Origin: Isoetes taiwanensis
Taxonomy: Eukaryota > Streptophyta > Lycopodiopsida > Isoetales > Isoetaceae
Assembly: GCA_021234155.1 (NCBI GenBank)
Contig: JAJEKV010000070.1
Location: 6,630,602 to 6,694,601, forward strand
Reading direction: 5' to 3'
DNA length: 64,000 nt
Shown here one piece after another: positions 25,790 to 38,600 of this stretch (position 1 is the stretch's first letter; each line of letters opens with the position of its first letter). Under the pieces are notes generated by a model, which saw only the letters and a program-made list of their open reading frames with translations, did not search any database and was not told the DNA's origin. The translations under genes and the position numbers were made by a program.

Positions 25790-25797
25790 TAATCAAG

Positions 25798-28218
25798 TGC
25801 CAGTACACAAACCACCTCATATCTATCCAAACTTGCCCAGCTTGATAAATATTAAATATAATAAACAAAGTTAAAGATGTATGTTACATAAGCTAAGTGT
25901 ATTGACCATCAATAACGAATTTGGCATACACATAGTTTGGAATCAAACTCAGTTGTTACTAACTATGTCTATGCTTATGCATATAATGCGGGCAAACTTA
26001 AGTATAACCCAACCAAGCCTAATGCAATTTCACCCATAGAAGGAATCTACCATTTTTTATAGACGGTTCTATACATTAAGATACTAAGCCCACCATGGCA
26101 ACATAGATGCTCAGATCGAACTCAATAGGTACTCACACGAAACTTCTTGGGTGGCTAAATCCAAAAAGCGACCAGTAGAATACATAGTTAAGTCTGCCAG
26201 TCTGAGTATCTCAACGCTATAAAGCACATATAATCAATATAAGAGAGCCTAGAATGATTACAATCATAGTCTACAATATAGAATCTCTCAAAGAAGCCTA
26301 TTTAACATATCGAAAATACTTATCAAATATCTTAGGCTATAAAAGTAACTTCGACAGACATTGCTCACCTACTCTCTAAATCCACGCCCATTACATAGGT
26401 TAATTTATATTCTGCAGCGCTGACTTTTTCCAGACATCAGTCAAGCTATAAAAGCCTTTATCTTTTCTTACACTCGAAAATTGCTAGCATGCTCTTACCA
26501 CCCAGGATATGGCTATTCCAATCAGCATTTGCAATGTGGATATATCCTATTATATATCCAACATAGCTCAAGTTATTTCTCAATATATCTTGACCAAATG
26601 TTTAAGATCATTTTCTATTTACTCAATCCTTGACCAAATCTATGTGTTCTGAAAAGCACTTACAAATCTGTGTGTTATGAGAATCTTTCAAATCCTCCAA
26701 ATCCTACTTCAACTATAACCTTGGATAGAAAACATGTACAAAAGATTGCTTACAAGAACATGCACAAAACTTTAATCTCCAAATAGAGTCGTTGTATAGG
26801 ATAATGTCATTTTCTTCTATGTCAATACCATGGAATAAAATAATGACTAAGGTTAGCCAAATGACTATTTTGTATCTGTTTTGCCAAGAAAAATGGCTAA
26901 AGTAAATGGAAAAAATGCCCAAAAAAAAAAAATTTTAGCCCAATTTTTTTGCCGCCCAAGTGATTTTTTAGGTTGAATAGCCAAACCTTTACCTCCAGAC
27001 ATATCCACCAGGACATCGATTAGCTAAACCTAAGATAGAGCGGGCTTAGAAAAATGGATAGATTAGCCCGAAATTCAACACCAATGTATGTACCAACTTT
27101 AAGAAATTTCAAATAGGGTTTATATCCCCAAACACTTCCTTTCTTGTTCCAAGTACAAAGTTGAAGCATTAGAGGAAAAGGAACAATGTAGTCCCTTTTT
27201 TTTAGGTTTTTGAACATGTTCATGTATATTTGTGTCTTGATTTATGTATTTACAATAAATTTTATGTCTTTGCCAAAATGCTTGGATTTTTTTAAATTAC
27301 TATAGCGTGATGGCTAATATTTGCCTCTTCATTTTGTGAAAGTTTAGCCAAAAGCAAGAAATTGTGATGGAGAAAAACCATTTAGTTTAGCCAAGTGTTA
27401 GAAACTTCTAGCCCCGATTTGAAGGTAGTTTAGCTAAACCTATTTTGGCTACACTAAAATATAGGAGTAGTAATTTATTCCATGGTCAATACTATAACTA
27501 TCTATACAAGATTTCCAAACTAGCCATCTTGACAACCAGAATCATCAAATGCAATCCAGACAAACTTAAGCTCAGCTTATATCTTATTTTGGTTGCATTC
27601 TCGTTATTGTGGACTCAATTATAACCTGTCTCAAATTGACTCAGCAACAACAGGTGAGGATATATCAACACCTCATACTCAAGGATCCAAAAGCATCAAC
27701 TCACTACTAGCAAACCACTTAATGTCTCCTTAATGTAGAAATAACTCACCTGATTTGATAAGGAAAGCTCACCTTCATACGTAATTATATTCTGCTTTAA
27801 TATTCTTTCGCACTTTATCCAAAAATACATTTGCCAATAGAGTCTACCAATCGATCATCAACCAATTGTAGAGAAAATAAGCAAATGTAAAAACCATACC
27901 TTCACATCATCCAGCCTCACTGTTCGTGCTCCATATGAAGACGTTTCTATTAGTTTCCTTCATGTTTTATACAAGATTGAACTAAAATTAGTTCCTTGAT
28001 CACATGCATCCCACCAGAGTTATCTACCACAGAAAATATAATTAAAGAAACCAATAGTAGGATATCATGTCATTACATTTCCATACTTGACAGATCCATC
28101 ACACATCCTAGATCATCGTCCATACATGATCTAAAATATTATCATTAGCACCATCCAACAACCCATAACCTCAGCTGAAATTTCTAATCCACCATATCAA
28201 CACCAATGATCCAATTAT
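25798..28218 (-). other. Non-coding interior of an LTR element
   Basis: No gag-pol reading in any frame. The region lies internal to the primer-binding site at 28,219, so it may be the body of a non-coding (LARD/TRIM-like) retrotransposon. The 26,890-27,440 repeat sits inside it. Confidence 0.4.
26890..27440. repeat. Dispersed repeat related to 1-394
   Basis: Shares, in inverted orientation, the GGCTAAAGTAAAT...TTTTAGC stretch with the start of the window and carries many TTTAGC words (for example GTTTAGCTAAACC). Probably a short DNA element; ends not defined. Confidence 0.4.
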
Positions 28219-28230
28219 GCTCTGATACCA
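28219..28230 (-). other. LTR retrotransposon primer-binding site
   Basis: On the minus strand TGGTATCAGAGC is the standard site pairing with the 3' end of initiator-Met tRNA. It lies two bases from an LTR edge ending TTACA (plus strand TGTAACGGGCC at 28,233). Confidence 0.85.
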
Positions 28231-28232
28231 AC

Positions 28233-30370
28233 TGTAACGGGCCTGCCGGGTTAACCCTCCAGGTAACTCCAAATCCCATCTAACCTTGCTTGAGTCAATG
28301 ACAAATTGTTATCCATGAGTTGAATAATGTGATTTTACTGAAGAAAACTTGGTAAGGAATTGAATCATTGTCTTCAAATCCACAGTTAGAAGTACATACA
28401 TATTTGAAACATAATTGTATAGCACTGTTGTGGCATATACAAGATAATGATATGCAGTTTAATGTCCATAAGCTCCAGAAATGATAAGGCCTTTCTAAAG
28501 TAAGTAAGGACTCATAAGTATGGCCTTTCTAAACAGAGTCCTCATAAGTAAGGACTGCACGTAGTTGTGCCCTTCAATTGCCCTGCTACATTCTGCTAAC
28601 TCTGAAACTGCTTACACCATGAACACATGGGGTTAGTCTTAAAGACTAAGTGGGGGTTTGAGGCATTTAGAAAATGATGGCATAATCAACAAGAAACATG
28701 TACGATGTACCAATCACAAGAATAATTCTCAGACTTAGATGCCTCACCTAAGAATAGCTCTATGCTAGAAACCATAATGCAGTATTAGCACATAACATGA
28801 ACAATGATAATAAGAACCAAAACATCATCAAGCCATCCAAATAAGATGTAAATGCACAAGTCATAACCTTACAATAATCAGGAGATAATCATGAGACCAT
28901 GAAGAACCATGGAATATCCATAAGCATGCAGTGCCTACTCCGGTTCTATGAAGGCCACCCGGGCTGATCACGCCCTGCAGCAAATACGGACGGGGTAAGC
29001 CTCATGTGTACACACCCTCATAGCCTGCATCCAGCACTAGAGGACCACTTCCAAGCCATGTAGCGCGACGAAGCACCCTCGCTGGGGTGACAACGCCCGA
29101 TGTCAAGAACAAGAACAACCGCGAATCTAAGCCACCACAAATGGACTCCGGCCCCGGAGAATATGCAATCATGTATCAGCCAAGAACTTAGCATATGCCC
29201 CACATATCAGAGTTTAAACCATGTTTATCATCATATGATCCAAGAATCAAGAGTCATAATTCACATACATTTCCTATGCATTCACCAGGAACAACATAAG
29301 ACAATGCCAACATTTGCAATGATATCATAGATAGATCACATTCATGTTCTACCACATGATGTCAAATATTCAACAAGTACATGCTAATATAATTCAACCT
29401 TGACACATCACCATAGTATCCAAGCGTTTAGCATGTCTAGATATATTGTATAAGAACACATAAAAGGCCTAGCATTTTCCTCCCCATAGGAAAAGCTTAT
29501 TCTAGGATGTCATAATGTCCTATTCCCAAACAATCATGATATCCCTACAATTTACATCCATATAACAGGATCACCTAGCAACTACAACATACTTCTACCG
29601 ACATGCTTCCCCAAAGTCACTCCCTCCATAAGGAGTGGAACATTTTATAGAATACTCATATGCAATTCAATATGTTAGCCTGTTTTTCTTACTAATAAGT
29701 TAATTATATAACTTAGCATTTTATTTGGCCAGCAATACTTCATGCTATTTCCATACTGCAGAAGCTCCCATAAGCTTCTTTAGGCGGCTTGGGCATACAT
29801 TCTCTTACTATCTAACTGAAAGATTAACGTATCGCACATAACCTCCACGGTTGTTTCTTAGTAGTGCAATTCCCTATCATAGTTTATTTTAGCATCTTAA
29901 CTTCAATCTAATCACCAAAGGTATATATACATCTTTGTCTACCTTCTAAATTAGCTTCTTGTCTCATGGAGCCGATGGCGCCTTTCATGCCCTTGTTAGA
30001 ACCTCCATGCAGCCCCCATAAGCTATAAACAAGGTGACCTAGCAAACGCACTAATGACTTGCATTTGCACTAATAAAAAGCGCCTTTCAAAGATTCCATA
30101 AAATACCCTTAAATACCACTTTTGGGTGGTCACTTAAAAAAATGACCCTAAATTTACGAATTCGATTGCTATTTTAGGGGTCAAAATTACAGAAAAGTTG
30201 GCATCTTGTTAATTTGACATCCCCATTTTAGGTAGAAAAATAAAAATCCAATTTAGTTGATTTCGGGACACACACAGAAAGTGGAAAAATAAAAGAACCA
30301 TCAGAATCTTGACAAATAATGAAGACTGAAACACGAAAATGGAGTTGTATGCATTTTCTATTGCTCAAGG
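28233..30370 (-). mobile_element. Probable 5' LTR of an LTR retrotransposon
   Basis: Starts TGTAACGGGCCTGCCGGG next to the primer site and runs to higher coordinates. It contains a GC-rich stretch at 28,920-29,150 and otherwise AT-rich non-coding sequence. The far edge is uncertain (at most 30,370, where the LINE begins). I did not find a second LTR in the window. No proteins are encoded. Confidence 0.55.
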
Positions 30371-30713
30371 AATAGAATAGAATAGAATAGAATAGAATAG
30401 AATAGTTTTTTTAACGTCCACGGAGACCAATAGGTCATCGGACCCATACAATGGGCTAGTACAATCATTACTACTAGGATTAAAAAACTCCTGCTCGAAA
30501 GGTTTTCAAGGGAAAAACCTTTGCAGTAATGATGATACTAGATAAGCGGAGATAATGACTACTGAGGGCTCAGTAATTGCAGATGTTTATCTAGAACCTC
30601 AAGTATGTATAATGCCAAGTCATGCACAGATGGTGCTCTGAGAAGTTGTGGAAGCGTGGAATAGAATGCTAAGGTCAAAAAATGATTCCGGACTATCTCA
30701 AAAGCAGGGCAAC

Positions 30714-32083
30714 TCAGAAGAGTATGGCTTTCATCTTCAATAACCTATAACTGGCAACAGGTACATAGTCTCGCTTCTCGCGGCAATTGCGGCCGCTCCC
30801 ATCTACCTGTCTCAATCCGTAGCCTGTGGACCCCGTGCGAATTGATGCAATAGCTACAAGCTTGTTCCTGGACAATGAAGCAAGCAGATAAGCTTGGGGC
30901 CCTGGTGCCAAGGTGGGATTTATGTGTGCATGATAATGACCAGTCTTCACTTGGGCCAAAGTAACTGCGTCCCATATCTTTTGAGAAAAACGACCATTGA
31001 GATATTGTTGCACAGCCCAACGGGCAAACCATGTAGTGCAATGCTCTTTCCAACATCGTTTCAAACGCTGAGGAGATTCAGCCATGGCAAGTGCAAGAAC
31101 AGGATACCTAACATCATCCATGTGGTGCACCTTGCAGATATAGTGGAGATGGCGCTTCATGGCAGAATGTTGAAGAGGCCAAAAACCTGTCTCTTGTAAA
31201 CGAATAGCATAGGGCACCGTTGTTTTAACTCCAAGGCTGTAAGTGAGAAAGGACTTTTGCACCCCCTCCAAGGTCTCCCAAGCACTAGCACTAATTGCAG
31301 CCCCCCACACTTCAGAACCATACAGTAAAACAGGCTCTACCAAAGCCCAAAACAAGTGGGCTTTCCGTGGCCAATCATGAATTTCTGCGCGAAAACAATT
31401 GTTTTGCATTGCATAGAGTGCTCTCCATCCAAAGAAACTACACCGCTTGGTAATACACCGCTCCCAAAGTGTGTCCTTCTGAATTCTACACCAAGATACT
31501 TGTAGCTATCTACAACTTCAACTTCGCGGCTATCATAGTGCATAGGGCGAACATTGTGACGAGAAGATTGAACTACCAAAAGCTTGGTCTTTTGGAGATT
31601 AACACGCAGACCTGTGTTCTCACGAAAACCGTCAGCGAGCATGTAAATGTTGCTGCATACTAGCGGCGGTATGTGCGAGAAGTGAAACATCATCGGCATA
31701 CATAAGTTGCCTAATGATATAGTGTGCCAAATGTGGACCTCCGCCGCCATGATTATCAAGCCATTCTTCCAATTGATCAATGTACAAGCCAAAGAGTGTA
31801 GGAGATAAAGGGCAACCACGACGAACTCCAATATTGCTAGTGATTTGAGTACGATCTTTGGAAATTTAGCAAAAACCCTTTCATAGAGCCGATAAAACCG
31901 CATTTTGAAGATCTTGTGGAACCCCAAGTGCCTGCAAGCACCGCCAAAAGAAGCTTCAGCGTGAATGCGTATCAAAAGCGTAGTAAAATCCACAAAGCAT
32001 ATATAGAGGTCTTGTTTCAAACTTACCGGCATGGACGAAAAGCTGCTGTTCTCCAAAGATGTACACCAAGATGTTCTGCCCAT
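30714..32083 (-). pseudogene. LINE copy 2, reverse transcriptase palm and C-terminus
   Basis: Frames 31337-32083 and 30714-31409. The palm opens with KQDLYICFVDFTTLLI (motif A region, degenerate). In another frame GCPLSPTLFGLYIDQLEEWL leads to the catalytic YADD at 31,689-31,700. Then TGLRVNLQKTKLLVVQSS and VVDSYKYLGVEF (thumb side), SASAWETLEGVQKSFLTYSL, and a long C-terminal stretch. Several frame changes disable it. This copy keeps more of the C-terminus than copy 1. Confidence 0.85.
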
Positions 32084-32142
32084 GATGTCAATCGCTTCTC
32101 AAAAGACCGCTAAGAGCTTTGAAAATATGGAACTTACCATGA

Positions 32143-33246
32143 TCATGCGATAATTAGAAGGGTCATGCTTATCACCTGCTTTGTAAATTGGTACGACCTT
32201 ACTGACAGCCCAAGTTTCTGGCAAGCCTTCTTGCAAAGCTTGACTTTAAAAGAGTAGTGATGATTGGAAGCAATAGCGGACCCCCCCCATTTAAGCAATT
32301 CTGCTTGCAAACCTTGAAGATCAGGAAACTTGCCATTAGATGGCAGTCCTTCTTTGACTTCCTCCTCTGTGAATTGAAGAATATCACCTACCAAAGGAGG
32401 CACAGAATTAAGGACCCCAGGATGATCATATAAGTGGACCAATCGCTCATCCCATTGCCGCATAGAAATATGTCCAAGGGTAGGAGGTGGTCGATGTAAT
32501 ATTTTGCGCCAGAAGGTCCGATGCTCACGTAGCAGTAATTCAAACATTTGCTTCTGATGCTTAGCAACAAAGCGTGCCTTCTTACGTTTCAAAACAGACT
32601 TATAATTCTGAATGGCATTATGTCGCGTATCTGGCTCAACTATCATTCACAATTGTTTTTTAAGCTGCTTGCAGTCTTCATCAAACCAGGCATTTCTAGG
32701 AAAGGATTTCCTACCAGCATGAGCAATACTAGAAGTGCGTGTACCAAAGCAAGAGACAGCAGAAGTAAGCACAGTATCAGCAAATGCTGCATTACGCTCT
32801 TGAAGAGTTGGGTAATCCAAAATACCTGCAAACGCAGGAGCTAATGTCTGTTCATATTCAAAAGATCTAGAATAAGTCAAGCGAATGCGAGGGACAGGAG
32901 CCTGGACAGCAATGGGTTGAAGAGGTGGAAGCTGCCACTTTAATGACAAATAAAGTGGATAGTGATCAGATTGTATCTCCTCATCTCTATGCCTTGTGCC
33001 AATTCAAAAATCTGAAATGAGATCTAAGGCTTGCACTTGGGAAATGACATAATCAACAACACTAGTACCACCACCCTGCCTATCCTGTCTGCATGTAATA
33101 CCTTTAAAGTGTGGCCATTGCTCTAAGCCATTACAAAGTACCATCTCAAAGACTTCACACAACTGGATGAGCTCCCTTCCAAATGTTGAGACGGGTTTGT
33201 TAGCATCAGGCGATGGACGTGGAAAGACTGTATCATTAGCAGACAT
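32143..33246 (-). pseudogene. LINE copy 2, endonuclease C-terminus and RT fingers
   Basis: From high to low: MSANDTVFPRPSPDANKPVS and SVVDYVISQ (endonuclease), LSLKWQLPPLQPI, a linker with RIRLTYSRSFEYEQTLAPA, then ILQFTEEEVKEGLPSNGKFP and LLKWGGSAIASNHHYS (RT fingers). Breaks occur at about 32,647 and 32,990. A run of eight C at 32,281-32,288 is one indel site relative to copy 1. Confidence 0.8.
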
Positions 33247-33262
33247 GATACAAGCACACATG

Positions 33263-33621
33263 CTATGCGCACATAGGCAAGGCACAAAGTTATAAAACAC
33301 AAAGGAAACAAAAATTGCAAAATGCTATATGTGCATAGCAAGAATCCTAAGTTTGAAAGACAAACATTATTCAAACTAACAGTTGTACAAATACTTAAAT
33401 TACACGAGTAGTTTATGGCCTTTAAGAAGAGCCGGTATTGGAATGTCGTCGTACTCATCAACTCCTTCAAATTTGTCAACACTCTCCTCATTGTCACCCT
33501 CCTCATTGTCGCTTAAAGTGGTGGAAAGAGCTAACTGCCGGAATGCTATGTGAAAGAAATATCATGACGGTATGCGTGCATAGCAGTATGAAAGATATAT
33601 CATGAGGCTATGCGCACATAG
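33263..33621. repeat. Recurrent palindromic motif CTATGCGCACATAG
   Basis: The motif or close variants at 33,263-33,276, 33,325-33,338, 33,571-33,582 and 33,608-33,621. The same motif recurs at 60,279-60,292, 60,552-60,565 and 60,573-60,586. Confidence 0.7.
33400..33534 (-). pseudogene. Acidic C-terminal exon of an unknown protein
   Basis: After an acceptor-like CATTCCGGCAG, 44 codons and a stop read LALSTTLSDNEEGDNEESVD, then KFEGVDEYDDIPIPALLKGH and KLLV. The composition is strongly acidic and ends in a short hydrophobic tail. The codons look like real coding sequence, but I do not recognise the protein. The 5'-truncated LINE copy 2 starts about 150 bp downstream, probably inserted in the 3' flank. 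Confidence 0.4.
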
Positions 33622-34412
33622 CACCTCAACTATAAAAAATGCCATCGACAAAAATATTACGAGAATATGGACACTTAGCACAACACCTCAACGAATGAAA
33701 CTACATGTGATCTACAAAATTATAATCATAATATTACATTGGCAACCATTACATTCCTAAGGTAAGCACACAAATAAATCTTTCTTTTACATAACAAATA
33801 ATAACTTTACGATGACAAACTATGCTTCTTCAGTTAATTGATTATGATAAACTGATTATGATAAACATGCTCAACGTGCTCGTCAAGGAAAGAATAATCC
33901 ATTTTTTTTGCACGACTACAAATGGTTTTAAATAGACTAAGAGAATGCACAACAAAACTTTGTGATGTATTTGAGACGCTCTTATTCTTTAACACTCAGA
34001 AGTCGCCGCCTTTTATATACACAAGTTTGACAATTCTTAGAGGAACAATCTAATATCTATGACTTGCACAACAGTTGAACTCGTCGAGAGGATATTCTTG
34101 AATCAGATGCGTTGCATATTCCATTCCTCTTCTTTGATCCACAAAATAAGTCAATACTAGAGATAATGAGCATTCTTCTCTTTCCCTCTGATCAAAATCT
34201 ACATTCTAAAACAAAGGTCAATTGAATCCAACGCAAAACGAAGATTTTATATTCAATCTTAATTTGTATCCACAAACAACTTGGAATTTCATTAGCTTTA
34301 TAAAGATAGGCAAAGCAGGACTTTCGTCTAACCATGCAATTTTTGTCTCCAACTAATTCTTGTTTTAACCATTTCTGTAGCTACATGATGGAGAGTCACA
34401 AAACAAGACAAA
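33622..34412. other. No recognisable gene
   Basis: AT-rich intergenic sequence between the acidic exon and the Helitron terminus; no motif seen. Confidence 0.5.
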
Positions 34413-34464
34413 CTAGTAAACGTGTGCCCGGCGTTGCCGGGCTAATGTCCCGGCATGTGTTTTT

Positions 34465-34608
34465 CCCTTGAAAACCTTTCGAGGCAGGGGTTTTTTAATC
34501 CTAGTAGTAATGATTGTACTAGCCCATTGTATGGGTCCCATGACCTATTGGTCTCCGTGGACGTTAAAAAATTTATTCTATTCTATTCTATTCTATTCTT
34601 TGACAACA
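34465..34608 (+). mobile_element. Short LINE insertion with 13-bp target duplication
   Basis: About 140 bp of the LINE 3' end (GGGTCCCATGACCTATTGG, TCTCCGTGGACGTTAAAAA, then an ATTCT-repeat tail) sits within the Helitron. It is flanked by GGCATGTGTTTTT at 34,452-34,464 and 34,609-34,621. The uninterrupted order of this Helitron block is seen at 42.88 kb. Confidence 0.8.
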
Positions 34609-35133
34609 GGCATGTGTTTTTTCTTGGCTTTTAACATCCATACGTGTAACTTTGACAACAGCAAATGTTGATATTGGCAAGAATAGACATTATTTGCTTT
34701 TGTTATTGCAATTGTCTATTAACAGTATCATCAATGTATTAACTTTGCGTTTATGAATTTCAGTAGAGAAAACAATGCTTTATAACGAATGTGGAGGGGG
34801 AGGGGCATTAAATCTACCTCTATAAACAAAAATTTGAAAAGACAGATCCAAACTTATGCTCAAAATGTCACACTTCAGGTAGTTAAGTACACCAACAAAA
34901 AATAGGTACATAAATCCAAAACACAAAATCATGTCCTAGCTCATTAATTTTTAGTTCATGATGGAACTCTAAATATGTATCTCCACATGGCGCACATCAC
35001 CAAGGGCCTAATGTTGTACTTTGTTTGATGCTCCCATGCTACCTACACAACTTTTCGACCAATAGTACCTGCATCATCTCCTTCAAAGTCCATAATACCC
35101 TGCAACATGGAATTTCGAAAGTATCTACAACAT

Positions 35134-35630
35134 CTAGTAAATGTGTGCCCAATGTTGTTGGGCATAAGTAGGGTTGTGTGTTTGTACCCATATCTTCTGT
35201 AAGATTGTCCATTATTCATAACTTTTACGATATTTATGGAATTTTTATCAAAGCAAATGTGCCCCAATAATGTGGGACAAAAGCCATAAAAAACATTGAA
35301 GCAGGAGACTTTTTATGACCAATGATAATAGGCAAAAGTTACGTTTAACAACCATGATATTTTTTCTCTAACATATACCAAAACATTATTCAACACATTG
35401 ATGAGTTTGGATAGTTTGTCCTTATTATTGCACTGCTTATGGCGGTCCGAATAGATGCAATTATATCTTTATTTATCTACTATCTATATTCTATCATAGT
35501 CATCATCAATAATAAGAGATGCATTATCTATCTATTATGGTTGTGTGTTTGTACCCATATCTTTTGTAAGATTGTCTATTATTCATAACCTTTACCTTTA
35601 CAATATGTATGGAATTTTTATCAAAGCAAA
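35134..35630 (-). mobile_element. Second, decayed Helitron 3' end and a local duplication
   Basis: TCTAGTAAATGTGTGCCC followed by AATGTTGTTGGGC is a mutated copy of the Helitron 3' terminus. The following GTTGTGTGTTTGTACCCATA block (about 90 bp) recurs at about 35,540-35,630. This points to an older Helitron nested within copy D. Confidence 0.5.
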
Positions 35631-38600
35631 TTATCATTATGTATTGTCCACTATACAGCTATGGAGAAAAATGATATTAAACACAATGTGCTTAGACATA
35701 ATATAATATGGCAATAAAATGTTAAAACCACAATAAATTATTTGTGGTTGTTTGCCATGGGTGTTCTTGCTAATGGTGGACGTCAATGAGCTTGTGTGTT
35801 TTCCTTTTAGTTATATTTACCATGTTTGTTATGCGTGAATGGTCTTGTATATGGCCAATCCTCCTCCATCTTGTATATTTTATGGCCAATCCTCCTCCTC
35901 CTCCGCTACACTTGCATTAACTAATTACAAAATGAAATTATTCCCCTATGTACTCCTTCACATAGTAGTAAGTGTTATTTTTACATCCTATTTGAGAAAC
36001 CTTTGGCCCATTCTTCATGTAAAAATCTAGGTTTCAAGATCTTTTTTATTGCCTAAGATATATAATATGTGCCCAGGAAGTTACGCTTTTAACTCAATGG
36101 AATGTGAAGATACATTTAGATCTCCAATAACCACTTAGCTAAATTTAAGTATCTCTACTCCAGTAAATGGCACTGACTTCAAAACTAATTTGGCAGAAAA
36201 GCATCATTTTACCATCCCAACTGCGCCTTCATTCCCACTGCCCAGTAAATATTTCCAATCTCATCTTGGTCAACATAAAAAGAATAAATGTCAACTTTTT
36301 GTACAGATTATAAATAACAACATTTGCATTAAAATGATATCTTGAAGTGAGAAATCAGATGATTCCAAAGAGTAAAACAGCTTTAAGGCAACATGAAAAT
36401 AACTACTTCTGCATTAGATTTATTTCAAGCAATCGTAGAACAGGGTGTAGAACAGGGTATGCTCACTGCAAGCATCAAGCACTTTGTGATTCCATATGTT
36501 TGGCAGCTTTAACCTATGTTACTGCCATTCTTGGGGATGTTGTCATTGCAAGTTTCGATAGAATAGATTTTCCCACTTTGTAAACGTGTTCAATCCTCCC
36601 AATTTCAATTGAAATAACCAATACATCTATCATGAAGTATAGAAAGGCCGCTGCCAAAAGTTTTGTCCTTTTCCAAAAAGCACTAATGCAAAAAGCCATG
36701 TGCATCAAGATGAAAGAACCTCGTGGACCAATGCTGCTAGTGCGCCAACTCTAAACTAATACAGATTTCAAGCTATGAGGCAAACTGTTTCTTTGTGTTG
36801 GTTCAATAAAAAATCAAAGATTATGATGTCAATAGAAGTAGGAAAGGAGATATGGTTACCTATGTCCAAATTTCATTAAGTCATTTCGCAAATTTCATTA
36901 CCTAAAGTCATTTCGCAAATTTCATTAACCAACAGCTTCTCAACTAACATTGATAATAATGTTGAAAAGAGAACTACAACCTGCTTTGTCTTCCTATTTG
37001 CTTCCAGAAGATCTTAAAGCTTGCATTTGGCCATACATCATTCTCATTGACCTCAGGACTCGCTAGAACCTGTTCTAGCAATTGTAAATAGATTGTCTTG
37101 TAAGAATGAACGCATCAAAAGAACCATCTACTCAAAGCAAGGGCTTACCTAATGAGGGCCTCCATCCAGGAATGCCATATGTGATTCAACAGACCTGCTA
37201 CGGTGAGTTAGTAAAAGATTAACCTGCAAATATCTGGACAATGCCAACAGCATAAATATAATATTCCAGAAGCCCTATCTGGTGCCCAATGCAAAGATGC
37301 AAATAGGACATTATTATTCACAATACTTGAATCGATTGGGGATCTTACTGCATATGTCTGGCCTTAGCAGATGCTTCTAAAGATAGGCAAGCTCCAAACT
37401 TTATTTAATTTCCCCTCTACAGACCTGGTTCCTCCAAGCCCAATAGGAAAATCTTGAAATCTGCTTATCTAGGCATAAAATCTGGAACTTTCTTGTCGAA
37501 TCACCTGGATACTGTGGAAGTTTGCCGTTCTAGAGCTTATACTTGAAAAAACAGAGGTATCTAAGCTTCCAGCATTAGCCCAGATGAAGTCCTACGTTCA
37601 TTCTCTCAACCTATTGAAGCCACGCTTCCAAAATGAGGAAAATTGTTGCAGAGATACCCCTCTTAAAAGAAAACCCCTCCCGAAATCATACTAAGTTACA
37701 ACCTCTGCTATATCCAGCATAACGGCTGCCATCCACCACCAATATAATGCACAGAAAAAAGAAAAAAATCCACGAACCCAAAACTTAGAAATTCCTGTAC
37801 ATGCGCAGTAGGGTTTGAACAGAAAAAGAACAAAAATAATAATCTGCGCTAAGCCCCTGCTCTAAGCCCTTGCACTAAGCTGCCTCTAACTGATTCATTC
37901 CTAAACATCAACAAAATGAAGATTGAGGACGATGTACCTGCTTTCTGATGTCGCTTGCGCTTCCTGAGGTGGATGTAGGATTCCAACGTTATCTTTTTCC
38001 TAAACTGGTATCTGGCCGGAACTCCTCTCAGAGAAATAATGAGCAACGAAAACGGCCAGTGAAGAAAGGAATGAACAAGAAAAACGGTCGTGGAGAAAAA
38101 AACGTTGTTGCCTAAAAAAACGTGAGCAGAGAAAGCAAGAAACGTCAAATAGATAAGATGAGGCAGTCCAACTGCCGAATCAGACGATCCAACTGCCAAA
38201 TCGACAGAATCACATGCAATGCTCAAGCTTTTCTTCAACCAAACAAAAACATTCAGCTTTATCTGCAACTCCTATGCTTCAACTGCAAATAGAAAATACA
38301 AAACTAAGGAATAAAGTCGGATGCCATTGCAAATCAAGGGACTTAGTTAGAAAATGAGACATGCCAGAATCTTTACCTTGTGGTTTGGCCACAGCCGATC
38401 AACCCCAAGAACCCAGGAAATGTGCTTCAGCCTGCTTTTTCACAGCCGAATAGCCCAAGAAACACTCAGTTTTGCATGGATTACTCCACCGACTGGATTT
38501 AGAACTGGAGAAGATTGCAAATCGAGCAAGTTTATTCCGAAATGAAGCTTCCTTTGCTGCGAAAATGAGCTGCCTAAAACTTATACTTCCTTTCAGCTTC

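Larger units (their letters stand above)
21927..25797 (-). mobile_element. L1-like LINE, copy 1
   Basis: A nearly full-length non-LTR retrotransposon read from high to low coordinates: ORF1 (25.8-25.3 kb), AP-type endonuclease, reverse transcriptase, a C-terminal region, and a 3' end with a (TATTC)n tail, seen on the plus strand as GAATA repeats at 21,927-21,968. Many frameshifts and stops make it non-coding. It closely matches the copy at 30.4-33.2 kb over their shared length. The 5' edge near 25,797 is a guess based on where coding sense ends. Confidence 0.85.
30371..33246 (-). mobile_element. L1-like LINE, copy 2 (5'-truncated)
   Basis: Same family as copy 1, with the same 3' sequence and GAATA-type tail (30,371-30,405 on the plus strand). 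It begins inside the endonuclease near 33,246, so ORF1 and the endonuclease N-terminus are missing. The 5' truncation is typical of LINE insertion. I could not find target-site duplications. Confidence 0.85.
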
